From Anaeramoeba flamelloides (lineage: Eukaryota > Metamonada > Anaeramoebidae), in assembly GCA_027625915.1 (NCBI GenBank), contig JANTQA010000023.1, positions 9,114,001 through 9,178,000 of the forward strand: 64,000 nucleotides of DNA, read 5' to 3'. The position numbers were made by a program, and so were the translations under genes. Under the pieces are notes generated by a model. It saw only the letters and a program-made list of their open reading frames with translations, was not told where the DNA came from and did not search any database. Shown here in pieces: positions 48,439 to 62,089 of the stretch; the first letter of the stretch is position 1, and each line of letters opens with the position of its first letter.

Positions 48439-49479
48439 AAAAATTATTTTTCTTTTATTTGATTTTATTCTTTGTCCAAGAATATTTTTTGTAAATGGAT
48501 GAAATTTTTTAATTGAATGTGTTGAGAAATGGATTTGTATATATTCTTTTTGGTGGTTCTATTAAATAGATCAGATCAGATCAGATAAGATCGGAGTTTT
48601 CAAAAAAATCATGGTTTTGGGCCATTTTTATTCAATGGAAATCTTATTATCTATATATTTTTTAAATATATTCAATAAAAAATAAAGTTCAAATAAAAAC
48701 AAATTGTTTTTTGTTTCAAAATGTTAACATTCATCACAATACTTTAATTGTGGTGCTGTTATAATATTTTAAATAAACTTTGTTTCTGCCAAACGGCCCA
48801 ATTTTTTTTTTTCAAAATATCGTTTATTTTTTGATCATTGGCCATTGAAGAACAAAAAAGAAATAAGCTGAAGAATACATATCAGTGAATAGTTGATATA
48901 TATATATATGAAAATAAAACTAATAAATCAATAGATTGCCAAAGAAATTGAAAAATCCAAATTCTTGGGTTATCATTTTGAAAAAAAATAAGAATGTTCA
49001 TTTTGGATCTCTGATTGAAAATCCAAATAAAATTCCAATAGAAATAAATATAAATTTCTCTACAATCATTTTTTACTTTATCAATAGCATTTAAATAACA
49101 CGTTTTTACCAAGTGGTTATCGTTCTTGTAATAATAAAAAAAAAATTGGAAATGAATTAGTTATCAAAAAAAAACAGAAAAAAAAGAAACAAAAATGTGA
49201 AATAATGATTTGATTTTTGAAATTTCAAAAATTAATTTTTTTCTACTAATATCAATTCAAACTCTTTAAATACCTGTATTTTACTCATCACAATTGGGTC
49301 GATTTGGCTAGAAAATGGTTTATTCTCATAACAAAAACGAATAGGATTTTTTTCGATTTGCTTTTTGAAAAAAAAAACAATATGTGTTTGAATGGAAATA
49401 TATATATAAACTAGATTCTAAAAATATGGATGCAGTTTAAACAGTGGAAAGAACACCAAAAATGCACTTTAAATTCAAT

Positions 49480-49750
49480 TTGTAAAGAATTTTGATTTTA
49501 CAAACTATTTCATTTTTTGTCTTTTTTGTTTTGTTTTCATTTCCTTTTTTGCAGTTACGTAATCTGATTCGTTAGATCTGAATTTTTTTTTTAAATGGTT
49601 GATAGAAGGTTAGTGTTGAGTTTGTTAAATTGGAAAAAACATACAATTGATAGATGTTATCTTATCATTTGATCGATCAATAATTGTTGGTGAAATTCCA
49701 ACAAATTTACCAATACATTTTTTGTTCAGCTCGTTTCATTAAAATTTTGG
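49480..49750 (+). repeat. Dispersed repeat family G, copy 2
   Basis: Matches 35640-36012 through TTTTGTTTTCATTTC, ATCATTTGATCGATCAATAA, TTGTTGGTGAAATTCCAACA and TTTTTTGTTC, with an intervening diverged part. Confidence 0.6.
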
Positions 49751-50699
49751 ACACATCGGTTTTTATTTTTGAGTTTTCATTTTTTTCTTTTATTTGGATT
49801 AAAATGATTACTTATTAAAAGATCAATACTCGGTAACTTAAATGTTGTTTTATATTAGGTTTGGTAAAATACAATAAATTGGGTTTTTTTTGCCTATTTT
49901 TGATTTTGGGTGTGTCCAAATTTTTGGAATGGGGTTTATATATAATTCGCACAAGTATAAAAGAAGTAAATTCCATTGGTTAAATGAAAAAAGAAAGAAG
50001 GGGAATGAACAATGTTCCAATTTAATAATGTTGTAAAAAAAACATAGGTATGTTGAAAAATCAAAGAAATCATTAATCATTTATAGCGAAAAATGGAATT
50101 TAAACAGGTTTCTTGATGAAATCTTCATATTAATCAATCAAATGTTATTTTGTTAAAAATCATTTTGATCAAAAAAAAAAAAAATTTAATTCTTTTTTAT
50201 CAAATGATTTAAAATAATAATATGACTCTTTATTTCAATGTTTTGATTTTTTTTTTTTTTTTGAATTATCTTTTTTCTAATTATGTTACAGCCATTCCAA
50301 CACTGTCAGAAAATTTTATAAGAAATAGTAATCAATTTTCTAAATTATAATTTATCGCTTGACATACAGAAAAATGTTTCGAAGGTTTACATAGAGTATT
50401 ATCTTATAATCGAAGGGGAAAAAGAGGTTATCAATTTTTTGGTTTTGTACATTAACAACCTAAATTCCAAAAAAAAACAACTTACTTTAATTTGGATCTT
50501 TAATTTCCAAAGATGTTTGAATCCCATATTTAAATAATTTAAAAACAACGAAGGGTAAATTTCTTGTCTCTGGCATTTCTTTTATTTCTTTTTATGTGAA
50601 AAATTAATTTTTGCGTTTGGTTAGTTCATTACTAAAAAAATTTCTCATTTGATGTTGTAGAAATTGAAATTTTTATTTTATGACGGAATTAGGATTTTC

Positions 50700-51075
50700 T
50701 ATTTCATAAAACACAAATATAAATAGTTTTAAAAAATGGTGACTGTCATAAATAATAAATTGAAAATAAAAATATATCCATTAGTATTCAAGAAAAATCA
50801 ATAATTAAATTTGGTTTGTAATTCATTTTTTAGTCATTCAAAAAATATAAAAAGTGGATATTTTAAAAATTAAAAAAAAAATAAAACCAAAAAATAAAAA
50901 AAAGTGAGTAACAATTTTAGAGATGAGCATTACGATTTTTTTAATAGTGAACTATCACTGAAAAAATATAACAAGAAGATTTTTTACTAATAATAAAATT
51001 CATTTTAGAAGACATTACATATTCGAAATTTTCTAAGTATTTTTTTCTATCTTGGAAGATCCTTTTTTTTTTCAA
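50700..51075 (+). repeat. Dispersed repeat family F, copy 2
   Basis: Co-linear with 9170-9560 over nearly the full length, from a TATTCAA-type start to the closing TTGGAAGATCCTTTTTTTTT. Confidence 0.65.
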
Positions 51076-52519
51076 ATAATATTTTACAAGAAAAAAAGGA
51101 AAAAAAAACGAAAAGAAAATGAAAAAGAAAAAGAAAAAGAAAAAATACAAGAAAGGAAAGGAATAGAAATCGGAATAAGAAAAAATGAAATTAAGGGATC
51201 AAAACATCTACAACAACAAGGAAATAATTTAAAATATGATACTGATTGTATTCTCTCGTTACAAATTTTGATATGTCAAGCTCAAAAAATTCTGATCATA
51301 TAAAGAAATCCAAAAAAGGATAATTATTTCTTTTTGTGGGATCATTTTTTTTTTTTTTCCATTTTTTCCAAAATAGAAAACTTTTAAAGTTATTATATTT
51401 CTCACATTATAAAAATTTTTACCCTATTCATGGTCGTTTTCATTAAAGTTATACAAAAGTGGTCTCTGTTTACTGGAATATCAATATAATGATTTTTTTT
51501 TTCTTTTTTGAGATAATTCTTTTGGTTAACCAAAAAAAAAAATAAAAAATAATATATTCAATTGATTGGGAAATAATTATGTCTAGTTTTATGGGTGTAA
51601 TTTTAAATATTAAATTTTCAAATTGTTTACCTAATTTTAATTCATAATTTTTTTTTTGTTCTTATATTAAATTTGATTTTTCAAAATATAATTTTCTTGA
51701 AGATATTTGGGAATTAGTAAATTTTATCCTTAATAATTTAAATTCAATTTGTTTATTCCAAAAATGATTTGAATTGTCATAAAAGCTCTTGTGAATCAAA
51801 AGAAAACAATTTGTTAAAAAATTTTTTCCAATTTTTTTTTCATTTTTTTTAAAACCAGAATCAACTTTTAAAAAACTTTAAAGAATAAAAAAAAAATGCA
51901 TAATAGATCTAAATTTACATGAGAAACTTTTGTTAGGCTTCCATTAAATTTTTATTTATTAAATAGTGTATAGTCCAATTCGTTTTATTGGTTGATATTT
52001 GTATTGAAATATTAATAATTAAAAATAATAACAAAATAAAAAATTTTATTTTCAAAATCAAGAATTTCAAACATAAAACCAAAAATATCTTGTTTTGAAT
52101 TTCCAAGAATTATCTTAATTGTTAATAAAAATAATGATTAACTTTTTTTCATTTTATATTGGAAACATTCGAATTTTGGATTTCAAAAAAGAGACTCAAA
52201 TTAAGAAATTTTTTAAATGAGTTTAACTCATCCATTTCATGAGTGGAAACACAAATTAGAAAAAAAAATTTTTCAAGATCCTCTTGACAAAATTTAATTT
52301 TATTTTTGAAAAATACTACTCCCTGAAAAACATTTTTGAAAATTTGTCAGTAATGTACTAACTTTTAAACCATTTTTATTAACAAATATATTGTATTCCA
52401 ATCATCAGTGAACACACAATTGGATCGTCCTTAAATCAAAAAAAGGTAGATGGAGTTCAATTTTTTTTCCCTTTTGAGATCATAAGAACATTAACGAACC
52501 CATTTTTCTTCTTTCTTTG

Positions 52520-52742
52520 ATACTATTTGTTGTAAAACAAACCAAACAAAATTTTCATTCAGCTTTCCAAAAAATGTTTTTATATAGAATTTATTATTTT
52601 AAATTTTAAATTTGAAAAGAAGCTTAAATTATTAATTTCCTTAGAGAATTTAGTTCTTTGATGATTTATTGTAATTTTTGAGAGGTTTTTTGGAAAACTG
52701 TATGAAAATTTTGATCTTTTTATTGAACAATTAACAGTATTT
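52520..52742. mobile_element. MITE family A, copy 4
   Basis: The left end TACTATTTGTTG plus AAAATTTTCATTCAGCTTTC and the right end GGAAAACTGTATGAAAATTT plus CAATTAACAGTAT define a 220-base element. The right arm carries substitutions not seen in the other copies (CTGTATG for CTGAATG). It lies about 420 bases beyond the stop codon of the DUF1805 gene. Confidence 0.75.
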
Positions 52743-53157
52743 TCAAAATAGTTTTTTTGTCCTTACAAATAGGAGCAAAAAATCTTATTTTTTTGATCAT
52801 TTAGTTAATATTTTCTTTCTCAAAAATCTTTTAAAAAGTATTGATATTGGAACGAAAAAATCTAGGGTATTTTAAGTTTATAAACTAGTTTCAACAGTTA
52901 CTGATCAAAGTAATTTTTTGAAACAAAATACTTGATAGTCAGCATCAAAAAATAACGAGCAAAAAAAAAAAAGAAGAAAAAAAAATTTCAAAAATAATCC
53001 TTGTTTTCTTTTATTACTTTTTTAAGTGTGTTAATTTGCTTTTAACTGTATAAATGATCCATTGTAAGCGAAACAAACTAAAACAGTGTTTTTTTTTGTA
53101 ATAAACAACAAAGCAGTCTCTTTTTGTTTTTGTTTTAGAGCATGTCAATTGAATTGC

Positions 53158-53424
53158 TTAAAGGTTCATTAATTCAAGAGCCTCAAGACCTGTCATTCCT
53201 TTCTCGACACCTTTTTCTTGTGCTGCCTTTGATACAAATTTAACCAACGCTTCGAACATTGACTCGTGTGTGGAAACACCACTGACAATTGCACAACTTT
53301 CGCCGGTCTTATTAAATGTTTCAATATTTAAATACCCACACCCTAAAAGCCCGTTTTTTGCTTTAATGATAAGGAGAGGCAATTTAAGATCAATTTTTTC
53401 ATAAACATATTTTTTGATTGACAT
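53158..53424 (-). CDS. DUF1805 (YunC-type) protein
   Basis: Intronless 88-residue frame, ATG to TAA, almost the whole length of the family. Diagnostic features are LPLLIIKAKNGLLGCGYLNI, then AIVSGVSTHESM, and a C-terminal EKGMTGLEALELM resembling the GMSGREAL ending of Bacillus YunC. The family is small, mostly found in bacteria and archaea, and its biochemical function is not established, so none is assigned. In this eukaryotic contig, between spliced genes and a family A MITE, it is a good candidate for acquisition from a prokaryote. It has adapted to the local A+T-rich codon use, so it is not contamination or a very recent arrival. Confidence 0.85.
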   Translation of the reverse strand: MSIKKYVYEKIDLKLPLLIIKAKNGLLGCGYLNIETFNKTGESCAIVSGVSTHESMFEALVKFVSKAAQEKGVEKGMTGLEALELMNL

Positions 53425-53956
53425 ATTTTGTAAAAAATGAATTTCTTAAAGGGAAAACATCTTGTAAATTGCTTTTTCTCTCATTAAAAAAAACAAACTG
53501 TGTTTACAAACCAAGAAAAAGAATTGAAAAGACTTTATTTCAAATTTGTTTTTTTCTCTTTTATTTAAAGACATATTTCAAAAAACACCAAAAAGCAAAA
53601 TTCGTTTCGAATCGAATTTACATTCCTTTGTTGAAAGTTTAAAGTTATAAAACAAAATTTCTAAAAGAAAGAATCAATAGGAGTTTCTTCATAGAACCAA
53701 AAATCATACATTTTCTCTTCTAAATTTCATTTTGAAATTATTTTAATATTCTCCCTTCCTAATGATGAAAAATCGGAAATTAGAAAACTAATCAAGACAA
53801 GTTTTCCCTAAAAGATCCCTTTGGAAGTTTTTGAAAAATAGAGTTATAAAACCAATAACTAATATTTTCCTTTTCATAATCAAGAGAAATATTGTACTTT
53901 TTATTTTTTGTTACTATCATTTTTTTTTAAATTTTATTTATTTTTTTTTTTGACGT

Positions 53957-56900
53957 ATGTCTACATCCGAAAGTTCTGATCAAGAAAAAAAAGGCCTTCT
54001 ACAAAACGATGAAAAAAAAATTGTCTTGGAAGGTGGCACATCAAGTTCTGAAGAAGAAAATAATCTTTCACTTGAACCACAATCTATGATTATTAAACAA
54101 GACGAAGACGAAGAAGAAGAGGAAGAGCTACCTGGTCCTAAATTTAAACTTGTCATTCGAAATATCACTGTAATTTTTTCCTCATCTTTTTGATTTTTTT
54201 TTTAAAAACCTATCTTTTTTTCTCTTTATGATTCAAATAAAAAAAAAATAAAAAAAAAAAAAACTTTTTTATTAAATTTGTAACAAAGAATTTCTTTTAA
54301 ATTCTTTTACATTTAGTGTGTTTAAATTTTTTTTCAAAAAAAGAAAAAAACAAAACAAAACTAGGATACCTTCATAATTATTTTTTATTTATTTTTTTTT
54401 TATTTTTATTATTTTTTTGAAAAAGAAGTTATCGATCGTAACACAAAAATTTTATTTATCATACAAACAAAGTCATTTAAACTTTTTCCCAATCATTTCT
54501 TTTTTAAATTTTCATTTGTTGACTCAATTTTCTTTTTTTTTTTTTTAAAATTTCATTATGACTTTAATAAAAGCTAACAAAACTAAACTCTTCAAAACAC
54601 AAATTATGACTCTAGAATTTATTGTTCTACCCAACCTTAAATTTCAATTTCTTGTTACCTATTTTTTGTTTTTTTCTTCAAATTTACGAAAAATTCATCA
54701 AAAAAAATAATTTAAATAAAATATTGAATTTTTTGGGATTAAAGAACAAAAAAGAAACTCAACGAATTTATAAAAAAGTGTTACCTCAAAGTTTTAAATA
54801 CAGTTTCTGAAAATAGTTTTTTCTATTGAAGTTTATCAACCATTTTTATCAATCTTTTGAAAACTTCAAAGACACACACTTTTTTGAAATTCCCGTTTTG
54901 AATTCACACATTTTCAATTTCTTCAAAACAGAACATAACATAAAAAAACGAAACAAAACAAAACAAAACGAAACGAAACGAAACAAACAACTAATATAAT
55001 AATATCAAACAATTTAACATTATAAAACCACAATAAACAAACAAAACACAATAAATAAAAAAAAACCAAAACAAACTTTAAATAGATTCGACAACACACC
55101 GTTAAAAGTCCAAAAATAAGATTTACCTTTGGAGGCAACTTCAAAGTTGTTGACAACCGCCACAAAGGGGGGAAAATTGAAGAAATTGGTGAGAAGGGTA
55201 AACAATTCACCACAAGCAATTGCGAAGTAGATACCGGAGGAAGTGGAGGTGTTTTTAAAAACACGTTTATTAAATACAAAAGATTTAACAACTATGAAGA
55301 TTTAGAGGATCAAGAGCTAACGATTGAATTGATCACTGCGGGGTGCTGTAAAATAGCGACCCAGGGAAGTGCCAAGATCAATTTATTAGAATTAGCCAAT
55401 AGCCACATCCAAAGGGAAGTTCAGACCGAAATCCACCAAAAAGGGAAGCACAAGATCACCGGCAAGGTTTCGTTCCATTGTTATTTACAGGAGGTGTGGA
55501 ATTTCAATTTACACTTTTATCAATTTGAAGGTATCAATTTATTGGGAAACCAGAACGATCAGGAGCCAGATCCACAGATTAAATTAAAAATCAAATCTGC
55601 GTTTCTGAACATTTTCAGAAGAGACAAAAACTGGACGAATCGAGATTGCAAATCCGAACCGGAACTAAACACGAAAAACCCCAGATGGGAAGAAATAGGG
55701 AATATCACGTATCGGGGGATCTTTTCCGAGCTTGAAAACGAAGATCTGCTGTGCGAGGTCTTTAATCATAACACTTTAAAAAGTAGCACCAAAATGGGCG
55801 AGTCCTTAATTGAAATGAGAGGGTTTTTAGATTACGGGCTATTGGAGGGCCCATTAGTTTTGACCAAATCGTCGAACGTCAAAAACGAGTCCACAGGCAG
55901 TAAGGAAAAGCAAATTTCCAAAACGGAGGGGGGCACTATTAAGGGGCTCGTCGAGGTCGAGGAATTGCCACCACATCAGCAGTATGGCGACATAATCATT
56001 CTCAAGCCAGGGAGGACATACATTGGCGTTCATCTCATTCGCGGTGTCAACTTAAGAAGCGCAGACCCCAATGGCTTTTCTGATCCATTTGTCATTGTCG
56101 AATTTGGGGGCTTTAAGCAACGGACGAAGGTCATTTATCGGTCCCTCGATCCCATCTGGGAAGAGACCCTGTATTTTTCGATCAAAGTCGGGCTACTCAC
56201 TGAACAGAACATCGGCAAAAAGGGAAATATTAAGGTTATGGTCTTTGACGATGACGAAGCAGGAGACGATTTCCTTGGATCGTGCGAAATTGAACTCAAG
56301 GACATTGTCACTTCCCCACAGGGCAAGGCAGGGAAGGGGCCAAACGAATGCCAAACGAGGGTTTTGAACGAAAGATATAGCCTGTATTACAATGGCGAGG
56401 AAACTGAGCAAAAGGTTGACCTCAAGGCATGGTTTGTCCCAGACGTGCCAAGCAGCTTCAAATTTGAAAACATCCAAAAAAAGCAAACAAAGACAAAATT
56501 GAAGAAAAGCTTTGCCAAAAGGGAAACCGCATGGAGGCAGGGCATCCCAGAAAAAAACCTCGAGGAGGGCGACTACGAAATTAAAGGAGCCGACGAGGAC
56601 TACTGCGAACGCTTCATTCCCACATTCATGTTTAAAATGGATCTTCCCCGAGATCTGAGGGACAGGAAGGTCATTGCCCGAACGGTCAAATGCTTCACCT
56701 ACGAGAACGACGAGATCACCTTCGGTGGCAGAAGGGATGTTTGGTGCTCGCCAAATTTCTTTTTATCCCTCATGAAGGGATCCCAAGAGGAACACGCTGC
56801 CCTGCATGTTTCAATGCTGCTGGGCGTGGACATCGATGCCTATTTGTGCCAGGGGAAAACAAAAAATGGCGAAGAGCATTATTGGGTGATGATCAGAGAA

Positions 56901-58028
56901 AACAACGGCACCATTACATTCGTTGAGTGCTCAACAGGAAAGGAATACCATTTAGAAAATAAATGGAAAGGAATTCCTGAGATCGAGATCGATCCAAAGG
57001 ATAAAAAAAAAAACAAAAAAAACAAGCAAAAAAAAATCAATTTAATTGAGTCTTCAGACGACGAATTACAAACCAAAAAAAAAAAAAAAAAAAAAAAAGA
57101 AGATAAAAAAAAACAAAGCAAAAAAATTGAGCTCGAGTCCTCAGGAGATGAAAAAGATGACGAAAAAAAAAAAGAAGGCGAAGAACCAGAACCAGAGCCA
57201 ATTAAAGACGAATTAATCCTCCCATATATGACGATTGAAATAATCGCCAATCATGAAAACCTCTGGGGCAACATCAACGAAACGATGGATCCGGCAGAAA
57301 TCCTTTACGATTTGGAAAACAAAAAATCATGGCACCCATTTGTTGATCCAGACGAAGGCTTTAGCAAGGAAGTCAAGCCATTCTACGAAGCATGCAGATT
57401 AGGGCCAAGGTCTTCCGAGGGGAGAGCCAAAGGCTTTGCCATCAGGATTCGAAAGGAAGTTATCGCAGGGTATACCAATTTTAGACACGGGAAGAATTTG
57501 AAAACGGCCTTTTTAAAAAAATTTACTCCAGTTATCGAATCTGGGCTCGACTATTACGAAAAAAAGGCAGTTGGCAATTTGGATGAAGAAGACGAAAAGA
57601 ATTATAAAATATGGAGAGGAAAAATCACAGAATTGTGCCCCCAGGGATACATATTCGATGCATTTACAATCAACTTCACCTACGTCGATCCAACAAGAAT
57701 CAGAAATTGGATCATGGAGAAATATGATTTCCATAAAGAGGAGGACATCAATACGGTATTCGCATGCGGCGCCTACGTTCAACCATATTTTGGCAGAGTG
57801 TCTTCAGTTTGGGTAATGCTATGCGTAATGAGAGTAAAGCCAAAGACAGAAGGCGAAAAAGAAGAGGAAAACAAAAAAGATGAGAAAAAGGATAAAAAAG
57901 AAAAAAAATCAAAGAAAAAGGACAAAAATTCAAAAACAAAGAAACCAAAATCAAAAGGCAATCAATTATCCACACCTTTATTAAACGACGAAACTTCTTC
58001 AGAAGACGATGAACTTGGCAAAAATTAA
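53957..58028 (+). CDS. C2 / transglutaminase-like protein related to CC2D2A and CEP76
   Basis: Exons 53957-54169 and 55086-58028 (phase 0; intron 916 bases), 1051 residues. An acidic N-terminus (EDEEEEEELPGP) precedes three C2-type domains at about 62-195 (crossing the splice: KLVIRNIT then IRFTFGGNFKV), 207-342 and 382-517. The third keeps the calcium-binding pattern (DPNGFSDP near 398, FDDDEAGDD near 458). A transglutaminase-like domain follows at about 607-702 (GSQEEHAALHVSMLLG, EEHYWVMIRE, ECSTGKEY); no Cys is apparent at the usual nucleophile position. The C-terminus has VQPYFGRVSSVWVML, like the closing segment of CEP76/CC2D2A. Those proteins act at centrioles and the ciliary transition zone; here a membrane or cytoskeleton scaffold is the safe inference. 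A long Lys run near 725 and Lys/Glu-rich tails are low complexity. It is notably more G+C-rich than neighbouring genes. Confidence 0.82.
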
Positions 58029-59653
58029 TTATTGATTATTTTTATTTTCTTTTTTTTGTTTTACTTTTTCTTTTTCTTTTTTATTTTTATTATTTGTTTT
58101 TTTTTTCTATTCTTCTTATTATACTTTATTTTATTTTCTATTTTTACAAGATGTTCTTTTCTATTTTATTTTTATTTCATTTTGATGAAATGAAAAAATT
58201 TATCTATTCTTTCAAAAGGAATTTATATATATATATATATATATATTTCTATTTAAAATAAACAGATCAATTGTGAATTAATTTTTTTTATTATTAATAT
58301 TTTCATTTTTACCAGAACAACTTTTTTAGATAAATTTTTGCAAATTAATTTTTGATAATTCCTTTTTCCTTTTTTATCCAAATACTTTTCTATCTCTCAT
58401 AGTGCAAAATGAAAAGATTCCATATTTCATCTTAATCGGTATAATAATCACATTTTTTTGATTTTTCTAATTGTATGATTACCTTTTAATATTTTTTAAA
58501 ACCTATGAGATTATATTTAAAAAAAAAACTATTGTCTGAGAAAAAAATAATAATAATAAATATTGTTTTTTTTTTTTTTCATTTTTTTGGTTGATTTGTT
58601 GAATAAATTTACAGGAACAAAACTAAAAAAATAATAAGTTTTACAGATTCTTATTATTACTTTTTAAATATTAGAATACTTTAATTTTCGTCCCCATCTT
58701 CCAATTTTCAAAATTAATTCCAAAAATCACTCTTTTATTTTGAAGGTCTTCTTTCTTGAAAAAACAAATAATTATTTATTAAATAATACCAGTTTTTAAT
58801 TTTTTCAAAAATCATTGGAACCAACAAGTATTAATGCACTTTGTATCAAACTACTATCAATTTACTTAGAAAATAATCACCGTGATATACCCATACTTTA
58901 ATAACCAAAGTAAACTCAAACATCAGTTTTTTTCAGTTTTATAAATAAACTCCAATTCAAAATTTTTAACAGAACAAAATTTAATTTTTGTAAAAATGTA
59001 AATCCTATTTAATCAATTCTCGAAGAAATACCAAATTAGAACCATCCATTAATAGAAATATTGAAACTTGTTTATAAATTACATTACTCAAAAAAAAAAA
59101 AAATACAAATAATTATCAATGCTAATAAATTAACAGCGTGTTAAAAATTTTGGAGATGGGATGAATAAAAAAAATGCAGTTGGCAAATTTATTTAAATTC
59201 TATTAGAAATATCGATCTACCAAATGATTAGATATCATCAACTTATTTGTATTTCAACACTTCTGTTTTTGAACAACTCAATTTTAACCTAATCTCAATC
59301 GTTTCTAAAAAATTATTGATCGAAATGAAACAAGTTTTAATATTCAAAAAATGAAATAAAAATAAAAAAATAAAAGATGAAAAAATGAATTTTCATATTT
59401 TTCAAAAATCAAAATTATTTCCAATTCAAATGAAATTGAATTATTTTTATTGCTTGAACCGTTTTGAATATGTGGAAAATTTTGAATTTTTCGTTTCGTT
59501 TGTTATGTATATATAATATTTTTCTTTTTATCAAAAAATAACTTTTTTATATTTTCAAAATCTTTTTCTAGAAAACCCAACTCAATTTTTAAAAAATATT
59601 TTCTTATTAGAGTTAAAAAAGAATTTTACAATAATTAAGTTTAAGGTTTCAAC

Positions 59654-59752
<99 letters not shown>

Positions 59753-59790
59753 GATTATGATTATTATTATTATTATTATTATTATTATTT
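59654..59790. repeat. (ATT)n microsatellite
   Basis: About 137 bases of the ATT trinucleotide interrupted by two ATG units. Such arrays are unstable, and the length here may be collapsed or variable. Confidence 0.95.
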
Positions 59791-61144
59791 GGTTAATAAT
59801 TGAACAATATATTGTTATATATATATATATATATAATTATTCTTTATATTATTATTGAAGACATATATACATCAAAATTAAATCCTTTTTACTTAAGCCA
59901 TAATTTTATTTAGAGTTATTTTTCCGAGCAAAATTTTAGACAAGATAATAAATGAAAAGTTAAACTGATTTAAAGAATGAAAAAAAAAAAAAAAAACAAC
60001 AGGTAAGGTCATATGAAGGATGATTACAATTATCTCTTTTTCTTATAAAAAATATTTTTTCTTTTTAAAATAAAGATTTTGTAAAAATTTCTTTCAATTT
60101 AAATTCAAAAAACGGTATTAAAATAATTCTAAATAAAGAAAAAAATTACAACACTTGGAAAAATACCACAATTGGTTTCAATTTCTAAGTTAATATAAAG
60201 AAAGTATTCAATATTATTGTAATAAATATTTAAAAATAGTTCTCTCTGAACAAGAAATTTTATTTTATCATATAGGTGTTTTTTTACTTAAGGAAACTAT
60301 TCTGATTCAAAAAAAAAAAAAAAATATTTTATTGGTTTGTTAATAACCACCAAATAAAAAAATGTATACTATTGGGTTAATAAACCAGCTAGCAATACTT
60401 TATCCACCCCAATCACTTGTTTCCCGAAATTTTGATTTTTTAGCAATGAAATTTTTATACTTTTTTTTAATCTTGTAAAAAAAGAAAAAAAATTAATTTA
60501 TTTACTCATTTTGTTTACTTTTGAAAAATTACAAACATTTAAAATAAAGAATTCCAAAAAAAAGATTTTTTGAAAGTGTACAAATTATTCTCGAAAAATA
60601 TAAATTTTTAAAATATTTATCCATCTTTTAAAGTTTTTTTCTTCCAGTTTTTTAACATTTTAAACAAATAAAACCAATCCAATAAATATATGATATAATC
60701 TACTTTGATAATCACGATTATCTAGTAGGCAACACTACTTTTCTAATGTTAGGTTTTGGAAATACAAATCATTATTCCAACTTTTATTTGAAATGGTATA
60801 TCAGTGTTTAGTATCAAATGAGATCTAAAACAATTTATGTCTTAAAATAAAGTTTAATTTTTTTCAAAATTTAAACTCTAAAAAAAAAAATATTTGCCTC
60901 AAAATTAATTTTTTTTGGCTCAATACCAAATTTTAAAATTTTGGATTGTCAAGTATAAGGAAATACTAAAACCTTGGCGACTAACTATTTTTCTTTTGTT
61001 GTCTTAATATATTTTTTTTTTATTTTCAATTTTAAAATAAAATTATCTTGAACAAGTACTTCAAATTTTATTAACAATTCCAAAACCAAAATAAGTTCAT
61101 TTCTCAAAAATTTAAATGTGAGTCAAGTTTAAAAAATTACATTA

Positions 61145-61603
61145 CTGTTGAGAGAAAAATGTTGGACAGTGAAAAATAGTTGGACAGCAATTTTAATTGG
61201 GAACCTTACTGAAAATGATTTTTAATTTCTTTCGTTTGTGAAATAACAAAAGAAAATAACAATAATCTACTTATTAGAATAACGATTAATGTAATTCTAC
61301 TTTTTCAAAAGCTTATCTCTTATAATCTAAAGCAAGTTTAAAAATTACCATTTTCAGAATTAATTAGTAAACTTTACTAAAACTAGGATTTTTACTAAAA
61401 TAGCATGATCTACTTTAGTTATCATCCATTCAAATGAGTATTCTACACACACCACAAATTAATGAACTTGTAACACATTTAAACCTGGATTTATATAAAA
61501 TTCACTTTGTTATCAATAGGATTTGATTTTCAATTTTACTAATGTTCCCAATATTAAATGCTGTCCAACTATTTTTCTGTGTCCAACATTTTTCTCTCAA
61601 CAG
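61145..61603. mobile_element. Tc1/mariner-type MITE family B, complete copy
   Basis: 459 bases flanked by TA on both sides. Ends are CTGTTGAGAGAAAAATGTTG and its complement. Both arms carry the repeated TTGGACA motif and the TTGGGAAC block, giving inverted repeats of about 60 bases. The interior matches the nested copy at 42049-42488 in reverse. No transposase. Confidence 0.85.
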
Positions 61604-62046
61604 TAACGTCTAATTAAAAATATTAAATAGGAAATCAAAAGTCTTTCAAAAAAAATCACTCTTATATTATCATCTTTTTGTTAGCTGCGGTATTAAAAGA
61701 AATTTCTTTCAAGTTTCTCATGATTTAAAGTTGATTAACAAAATAATAAGCACAAGAATAGATCTTTTCAAAATGTGAAATCAAAAAGATTTTTAAAAAA
61801 ATGTCAAAAAAAAATGATCTCCATAGTTTTAAGCAGTTGTATATCTACTATTTAAAACCAATTTGTCCTTGTTTTTATAAAATTACTCAAATTGGAGAGA
61901 TACTGTTATATTTACAATAATAAATGAATAAAAGATTACTCTAAAATAACGGAGAGTCAAATATGACTTTGTTTCCTATAGGAACCATTTCAATTCATTT
62001 TTAAAATTGTTTCTGCAACTAAAAAAGTTTGACCCGCCTTAATTTT

Positions 62047-62047
<1 letters not shown>

Positions 62048-62087
<40 letters not shown>
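62048..62087. repeat. 40-base poly(A) tract
   Basis: Uninterrupted run of A on the plus strand, the longest homopolymer in the window. No retroposed sequence is recognisable upstream. Confidence 0.95.

Positions 62088-62089
<2 letters not shown>

Larger units (their letters stand above)
48439..53157. other. Long repeat-rich spacer
   Basis: About 4.7 kb with members of families G (49480-49750), H (49855-49945), F (50700-51075) and A (52520-52742), and a short tandem of AGATC near 48570. A plus-strand frame at 51052-51303 is Lys/Glu-rich because of an A/G-rich tract and overlaps the end of repeat F, so I do not call it a gene. Confidence 0.5.

Noticed and set aside
51052-51303. 83-codon Lys/Glu-rich frame
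   Set aside because: Produced by an A/G-rich simple tract at the end of a dispersed repeat copy; no start context or splice partner.
53158-53424. First impression as profilin
   Set aside because: The length and a small alpha/beta composition fit loosely, but the GCGYLNI and GMTGLEALELM segments are those of DUF1805 and the profilin actin-binding motifs are absent.
56071-57975. Several antisense and shifted frames up to 123 codons
   Set aside because: All overlap the C2/TGL exon, whose reading is supported by clear domains; the others have no family signal.
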